From assembly GCF_009659535.1 (NCBI RefSeq), contig NZ_VJZZ01000009.1, positions 237,882 through 301,881 of the forward strand: a DNA stretch of 64,000 nt. Reading direction: 5' to 3'. A program made the position numbers and the translations under genes. This DNA is from Aggregicoccus sp. 17bor-14. GTDB taxonomy: Bacteria > Myxococcota > Myxococcia > Myxococcales > Myxococcaceae. The notes below the pieces were generated by a model. The model was given only the letters and a program-made list of their open reading frames with translations, was not told the DNA's origin and did no database searches. This document shows positions 61,501 through 64,000 of the stretch, in pieces. Within the stretch, counting starts at the first letter, position 1, and every line of letters starts with the position of its first letter.

Positions 61501-62146
61501 GCGCGTACCCGAGTCCCAGGTCGAGCAGGCGGCGCAGGGCACCCGGGTCCGTGATGCCGAGGTAGTCCCCCGTCACCAGCCGGAGCGTGCCGCCTCGCGC
61601 GAGCAGGTCCTGGAAGTGGGAGTAGAGGCGCTCGACGCCGCTCGGCATGACGAAGGCCACGGCCACGTCGAGCTGCTGGGCGCGGTCGATGTCCAGGCGG
61701 AGGTGGCCGAGCAGGGGCTCCTCCTCGCCGCGGGTGAGGAGCCGCGGATGTGGGCCTGCTGCACCCGGCGCGAGGTAGTTGGCCTTGCCCGGGATGACGT
61801 GGCGGACGCCGCCGCGCGGGTCCGGAACGTCACCGGGCACCCGCGGGATGACGTGCAGGTGGAGGTGGGGGACGGTCTGGCCCGCAACCTCGCCGGCGTT
61901 GACGCCGAGATTGAAGCCCTCGGCGGGGTAGTGCCGCAAGATGGTCTGCCTCGCGAGCAGCGTGGCTGCGGTGAGCTCTGCGCGCTCCGCGTCCGTGGCC
62001 TCGAACCAGGTCGGGACGTGCCGGCGGGTCACGAGGAGGGCATGTCCCGGAGAGACCGGAAACGCATCCCACAGACCGCGGACGAGCTCGCCCTCGTGGA
62101 AGACTTGCTCGGCGCGAGGGCTGCAGAAGGGGCAATCAGGGGGCAC
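58595..62146 (-). CDS. HIT - PLD nuclease - SF2 helicase - DUF3427 fusion protein (1183 aa)
   Basis: Four parts in order, numbered from GTG 62146. A HIT domain (CPFC start; HLHLH at 94-98). A phospholipase-D-type nuclease half (HPK at 232-234, then YVGSSNLSRSALEEGVEWN). A superfamily 2 helicase (Walker A ATGLGKT at 359-365, VDEFHHA near 447, LLGLTATPERSDGGD, and motifs FNEGVDLPAIDTVMMLRPTES and QQFGRGLRRSEGKS). A long C-terminal DUF3427-like region follows. Helicase-PLD-DUF3427 proteins occur in defence islands and are thought to act on foreign DNA. The HIT module may act on nucleotides. The start is uncertain: GTG 62215 is in frame but overlaps the upstream gene by 80 bp. Confidence 0.9.
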   Translation of the reverse strand: MPPDCPFCSPRAEQVFHEGELVRGLWDAFPVSPGHALLVTRRHVPTWFEATDAERAELTAATLLARQTILRHYPAEGFNLGVNAGEVAGQTVPHLHLHVIPRVPGDVPDPRGGVRHVIPGKANYLAPGAAGPHPRLLTRGEEEPLLGHLRLDIDRAQQLDVAVAFVMPSGVERLYSHFQDLLARGGTLRLVTGDYLGITDPGALRRLLDLGLGYAPQQLQLRVFSRAGTSFHPKAYLCRAHGGEGVAYVGSSNLSRSALEEGVEWNYRIVTSRDRAGFGQAVEAFESLFQHPSTQALDAQWVDRYETRRRTAVAMPPVVDAEMERVEPPPPPNAIQRRALAALEETRARGNRAGLVVLATGLGKTWLSAFDSDRPEFRRVLFVAHREEILDQALKTFRRIRPSAHFGRYSGQEKAPRADILFASIQTLGRQAHLDHFDPRAFDYIVVDEFHHASAKTYRRLLEHFEPAFLLGLTATPERSDGGDLLQLCGENLVFRCDLVDGIRRELLCPFHYFGVPDEVDYRNIPWRSTRFDEEALTSAVATQARAQNILEQWRSRGGARTLGFCVSQRHADFMRDYFKERGVRCAAVHSGPTSAPRASSLERLAAGELQVVFAVDMFNEGVDLPAIDTVMMLRPTESQILWLQQFGRGLRRSEGKSHLTVIDYIGNHRTFLLKPRALLGLPTGNDRELSAALERLQHGEWELPPGCEATYELKALDLLRGLLRLPKAGDALRTYYEDFRERHGERPTATEAHHDGYAPRSARKSYGSWLGFVRAMGDLSPAAQAALETASGFLDALEVTQMTKSYKMLVVQALLNRDALPGTLAIEELVSEVRRLAERSAQLRADVGDALQSPSALRTLLERNPIDAWTGAKGTGGRAYFAYDGSTLRSTVDVSEDARPELQGLARELVDWRLAEYLGREGVEQAAEGFMVKVNQSGGRPILFPLERDKVQGIPEGWTKVEVDGNTYDANFVKVALNVVRKPGEEQNELPAILRTWFGPDAGQPGTNHLVACEPAGEGYRLKPVGKQREVTLEPWREYSREQIPALFGLQFSEAIWNSGFVATEKHLFLLVTLEKGAMTENFKYSDRFLDPLAFQWQSQNRTAKDSKHGRALKNHVASGVQVQLFVRAQKKRTSGSAAPFIYCGPVTFASWQGEKPITIHWALSEPVPHRLGDVLRVPRGG

Positions 62147-62663
62147 GGGCGGCTCGTGGGGCGAGGCGGGTGATGGTGAGAGCGCCAGGCAGGCCGAGCT
62201 GGACGCAGCTCGCACACCGCCAGGCGGACATGGCCCGGCGAGCCAGGCGGCGGGCCTGGCATACCGGGCAGCGATGTTCGAAGAGGGCCGGTGGCCCCTT
62301 TCGTGGAGACGGAGGGAGCGTCGGGAGCCGGCGGCGCGGCGCGAAGCCTGCGCGCGCCATCAGCTCTGCCCACTCGGGCCCATGCTGGCGGATGCCCGGC
62401 CCATGGAGACGGTAGGCCGCGATGTGGGCGGCCTCGTGGCAGAGGACCTCACGCAGGAGCGACGGTGAAGCGCCGCGCAGCTCGGGGCTGAGTCGGATGG
62501 TCGCCTTGGCCGGAGCGGCCCGCGCGATGGTGCTCCGCAGACGGGGGCTTTCCTCCACCTGGATAGCGGACGTGAGCCCTGGCGTGCCCCAGCAGCGCTC
62601 CCACGCGCGAAGCCAGCGGCGGGTGAGGTTCTCGAGCGACGCAGGCTTTCGGCGTTGGGGCAT
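62136..62663 (-). CDS. SprT-like zinc metalloprotease
   Basis: HEAAH at 76-80 (REVLCHEAAHIAAYRLHG) with downstream His residues is the SprT/Spartan-type zinc site. Two Cys pairs near the end (CPVC, CASC) form a zinc ribbon. Spartan relatives remove proteins cross-linked to DNA; bacterial SprT-like proteins are not well defined. 175 aa from ATG 62663. It overlaps the start of the HIT-PLD-helicase gene by 11 bp, strongly suggesting co-expression. Confidence 0.88.
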   Translation of the reverse strand: MPQRRKPASLENLTRRWLRAWERCWGTPGLTSAIQVEESPRLRSTIARAAPAKATIRLSPELRGASPSLLREVLCHEAAHIAAYRLHGPGIRQHGPEWAELMARAGFAPRRRLPTLPPSPRKGPPALFEHRCPVCQARRLARRAMSAWRCASCVQLGLPGALTITRLAPRAARAP

Positions 62664-62763
62664 GAAGGGCGAGTCGCTCGCGACCGCGAGGCCGCCTCGC
62701 GAAGGGAGCCGCTCGTGGGGGTGTGGAGAGGCAGTTGCGGTTCTGATGAGCGACTATAGCGGC

Positions 62764-62979
62764 ATGCCGGGATCGGTTTTTCCGAGGGACCATGCGCGCT
62801 CGACGACGAGCTGAGCGAAGCTGTCTGTTCTTGCCGCGCTGCGGCGGCAGTTGCCGGAGGGCTGGCGTGCCTGGCACTCGCTGTGGCTGCGCTCACTCAA
62901 TGGAACGTTGAAGGTCGAAGAGGACTTCGTCATCGCTAGCCCTGCGCGCGGCGTCCGCGTGACGGCGGACGCGGACTGA
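62764..62979 (+). pseudogene. remnant of a NERD-domain protein with an in-frame TGA
   Basis: ATG 62764 opens MPGSVFPRDHARSTTS, then TGA at 62812-62814. The same frame then reads VLAALRRQLPEGWRAWHSLWLRS and EEDFVIASPARGVRV before a second TGA at 62977. The 'LPEGW-WHSL-(E/G)DFVIA-P-RG' pattern is the start of NERD nuclease domains, usually followed by a Glu-x-Lys motif and a helicase, both absent here. It is therefore a truncated and decaying fragment. The call is by eye from a short stretch. Confidence 0.5.
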
Positions 62980-63098
62980 AATGCTGCTACCTGGGGCAGG
63001 ATGTTCCTGGCCAGGCTCGATACTCGGGACCGGAGGAGGGCCCTTGCTCTGTCAGGCGCCCAGGTCCGGAGGGTCACGAACCAACGCGGGAGCGCAGC

Positions 63099-63749
63099 AT
63101 GAGTGACGAAGCGAAGTCGCAGCTCGGCGTCGTCCAGCGTCGAAGGCGGGTGTCCTCGGTGTTCGGTGAAGGCGCAGAGGTGCGAAGGCTCGAGGCCCTG
63201 CTGCAGGCCGGCCATGCGCTCTACAGGGCCCGCAACGACTCGAAGCGCCGCGCTCGCTTCCCGGAGCTCGAGCAGGCGCTGTCCGACGTCGAGCAGGCGC
63301 TCGAGGCCGCGCAGCCGGGCTCACTCCTCAAGACGTCCCTCGGACGCATGTGCGACTTCACCGGCCAGCCCGAGCTGCTCGCACGCTGGGAGGCTGCACA
63401 GGACCGGATCGAGGCGGCCATCGACGCGGCCCGGCCTCCCTTGCCGGTGAAGGTGGGCGACTCGGTCCTCCTCGGAGGCCACCTCGTGCGCGTCACCGCG
63501 ACGAACCCTCGAGAGCGCACTGTGCAGGTGGAGCTGCGCAGCGGCGCCGGCGCCGAGAGCGCGAGCGACTGGTGCAAGGCGGACGCGCTCGTCCCGGTCC
63601 CGCACGACACGTCTGCGCCTCCCTGGCCCGAGCCTCCCGAGCGGATGCGGGAGGGGCTCGATCGGGCCCGCTTCCGGATGCGGACGCTGACCCGGGCGAT
63701 CGAGGAGGCGGGCCTCGAGCCCGAGCCGTTCCTGCGTGCTGACGAGTAG
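63099..63749 (+). CDS. Hypothetical protein (216 aa)
   Basis: I do not recognise the family. Residues 20-115 are helical and charged (EVRRLEALLQAGHALYRARNDSKRRARFPELEQALSDVEQAL). A small beta domain follows with VKVGDSVLLGGHLVRVTATNPRERTVQVELRSG, similar in pattern to an SH3-like barrel. The protein then ends in a helical tail. No signal peptide or membrane helix. ATG 63099. It lies at the outer end of the defence-type region, but composition is again high G+C. Confidence 0.65.
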   Translation: MSDEAKSQLGVVQRRRRVSSVFGEGAEVRRLEALLQAGHALYRARNDSKRRARFPELEQALSDVEQALEAAQPGSLLKTSLGRMCDFTGQPELLARWEAAQDRIEAAIDAARPPLPVKVGDSVLLGGHLVRVTATNPRERTVQVELRSGAGAESASDWCKADALVPVPHDTSAPPWPEPPERMREGLDRARFRMRTLTRAIEEAGLEPEPFLRADE

Positions 63750-63790
63750 GACAGGAGCGGTTGGCATGCGGCCGCAAGCACGCCCCAGGA

Positions 63791-63802
63791 CGGACGCGGG
63801 TT
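63791..63802 (+). repeat. 12-bp copy of part of the tmRNA 3' end (possible att remnant)
   Basis: CGGACGCGGGTT here is identical to bases 51683-51694 within the ssrA T-arm. About 11 bases later CGATGCCCGC resembles CGATTCCCGC of ssrA. Since tmRNA 3' ends are frequent integration sites, this could mark the far edge of an island, but a match of 12 bases in G+C-rich DNA can arise by chance. Confidence 0.25.
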
Positions 63803-63909
63803 GCGTTGGAGCGCGATGCCCGCACCTGCGGAGATCGACCGCATGGCCGAACCAGGCGGAATGACGAGGCAGAGGCCCCTAAGTTCGAGTTTCGCAGTCG
63901 GACGCCACC

Positions 63910-64000
63910 CTAAGCGGCCGCGAGGACAGCGTCGATGAGGTACTCGGCGGGTTTCTCGCGCTCCCGCGCGGAGGGCAGCTGCGCGAAAACCTCCGCGCGC
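63910..64000 (-). CDS. C-terminal end of an unidentified protein (partial)
   Basis: The last 29 codons of a minus-strand frame (…RAEVFAQLPSAREREKPAEY LIDAVLAAA, stop TAG at 63912-63910) look coding in composition and helical pattern. The rest lies beyond the window, so I make no family call. Confidence 0.4.
   Translation of the reverse strand, partial: RAEVFAQLPSAREREKPAEYLIDAVLAAA

Noticed and set aside
62146..62215. Upstream GTG 62215 as start of the HIT-PLD-helicase gene
   Set aside because: It would overlap the SprT-like gene by 80 bp and add 23 low-complexity residues before the HIT domain; GTG 62146 is preferred, though not proven.
52565..62814. Selenocysteine or recoded TGA
   Set aside because: The TGA in the TIR gene falls in a TPR helix and the one in the NERD fragment in a linker, not at redox sites. 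No obvious hairpin follows either. Nonsense mutation is simpler.

Overview
The window is high-G+C DNA (about 70% by eye) from a predatory-type deltaproteobacterium, most likely a myxobacterium (Myxococcota, Myxococcaceae-like). The reasons are the many GTG starts, the long Ala/Pro-rich linkers, the PATAN/DUF4388 signalling proteins, a very long initiation factor 2, and the mix of KaiC-like, HD-GYP, FecR/LysM and M16/M23 peptidase genes. The genus is inferred, not shown. Genes are dense. Most of the very long open frames opposite the real genes are G+C artefacts.

Layout. 1-6.8 kb: the tail of a TrmL-type tRNA methyltransferase, then two giant signalling proteins: PATAN - about 460-residue hexapeptide helix - DnaJ - TPR, and receiver - PATAN - TM - TPR. 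6.8-13.3 kb: tsaD, rsmA, a deoxynucleoside kinase, panB-panC, smpB and an SspB-type ClpXP adaptor. 13.4-16.4 kb: a histidine kinase / double-KaiC / receiver operon. 16.4-21 kb (minus strand): nitrilase-family amidase, FecR lipoprotein, LysM protein, HD-GYP phosphodiesterase, DUF971 protein. 21-32.5 kb: the conserved nusA-infB operon (rimP, nusA, ylxR, infB, DUF503, rbfA, truB, a MoaD-like protein, rpsO, pnp) with leader and terminator hairpins. 32.5-51.2 kb: mixed housekeeping and envelope genes, including an M23 peptidase, dut, purB/purC, a TrmJ-like methyltransferase, HtrA, a TlpA-type thioredoxin, an OmpA/TSP3 outer-membrane protein and a paired M16 peptidase system.

At 51.35 kb lies ssrA (tmRNA, tag ANDNVELALAA), whose partners smpB and sspB are in the same window. 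Directly beyond its terminator the base composition drops and a defence-type accessory region starts (51.9 to about 63.7 kb). It holds a TIR-STAND-TPR (NLR-like) gene broken by one in-frame TGA, a winged-helix HNH nuclease, a complete NaeI-like type IIE restriction-modification set (endonuclease, Vsr, m5C methyltransferase), and a two-gene unit of a SprT-like zinc protease and a HIT-PLD nuclease-SF2 helicase-DUF3427 fusion. A decayed NERD-domain gene and an unknown protein follow. No integrase is visible inside the window.

The best candidates for an undescribed system are the SprT-like plus HIT/PLD/helicase/DUF3427 unit, and the hybrid kinase/double-KaiC/receiver operon. The TIR-NLR gene is best read as a recently broken immune gene.
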